Source: CAYSXY01 sp964435165
GTDB lineage: Bacteria; Pseudomonadota; Alphaproteobacteria; Rickettsiales; RI-342
Direction: 5' to 3'
Assembly (NCBI GenBank): GCA_964435165.1
Contig: CAYSXY010000089.1
Location: forward strand, 1-5,676
DNA: 5,676 nt
The translations under genes were made by a program, and so were the position numbers. The notes below the pieces were generated by a model. It was not told the origin of the DNA and searched no databases. It saw nothing but the letters and a program-made list of their open reading frames with translations. Shown here in pieces: positions 5,652 to 5,676 of this stretch (the stretch's first letter is position 1; each line of letters starts with the position of its first letter).

Positions 5652-5676
5652 TCGTTCAACCTTAGAAGTTTAGGCT

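Noticed and set aside
1..5676. Mobile element, CRISPR array, tRNA or rRNA gene, toxin-antitoxin or defence system
   Set aside because: I saw no transposase or integrase motifs, no regularly spaced direct repeats and no tRNA-like cloverleaf. The three large genes of known function plus panD account for most of the window.

Overview
This window looks like core chromosome of an alphaproteobacterium with moderate to moderately high G+C (estimated by eye). The placement rests on the two-subunit (alpha2beta2-type) glycyl-tRNA synthetase, whose sequence reads as the alphaproteobacterial form (for example GAGTFHPATTLRSLGP in GlyQ and GGEDDLVRLMLRVDSL in GlyS), and on a Do-family periplasmic protease with a Gram-negative signal peptide. 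No species-level call is possible.

Layout: positions 1-134 are a short flank downstream of the first gene with no gene I can support. A Do/DegP-type serine endoprotease runs leftward from 1625 to 135. Between 1626 and 1791 lies a divergent regulatory region holding a good promoter candidate for the protease, one for glyQ, and two small inverted repeats. Three rightward genes follow: glyQ (1792-2682), panD (2753-3124) and glyS (3117-5222). panD sits between the two synthetase subunit genes, and its last 8 bases overlap the start of glyS, so the three probably form one transcript with translational coupling at the panD/glyS junction.

After glyS comes a 255-base intergenic stretch (5223-5477), relatively A+T-rich in its right part. 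It holds a REP-like hairpin just downstream of glyS, a perfect 7-bp inverted repeat and a weak promoter candidate. Then comes a 57-codon reading frame (5478-5651) for a small basic protein with a good ribosome binding site, which I do not recognise. The window ends 25 bases after its stop.

How the genes relate: GlyQ and GlyS together charge tRNA-Gly. PanD makes beta-alanine for pantothenate and coenzyme A; it has no direct biochemical link to glycyl-tRNA synthesis, so its position points to co-expression with a housekeeping operon. The protease is transcribed away from them and deals with periplasmic protein quality control. I found no evidence for a defence system, mobile element, CRISPR array or new multi-gene system. 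The items most worth a second look are the glyQ-panD-glyS order and the small basic protein.
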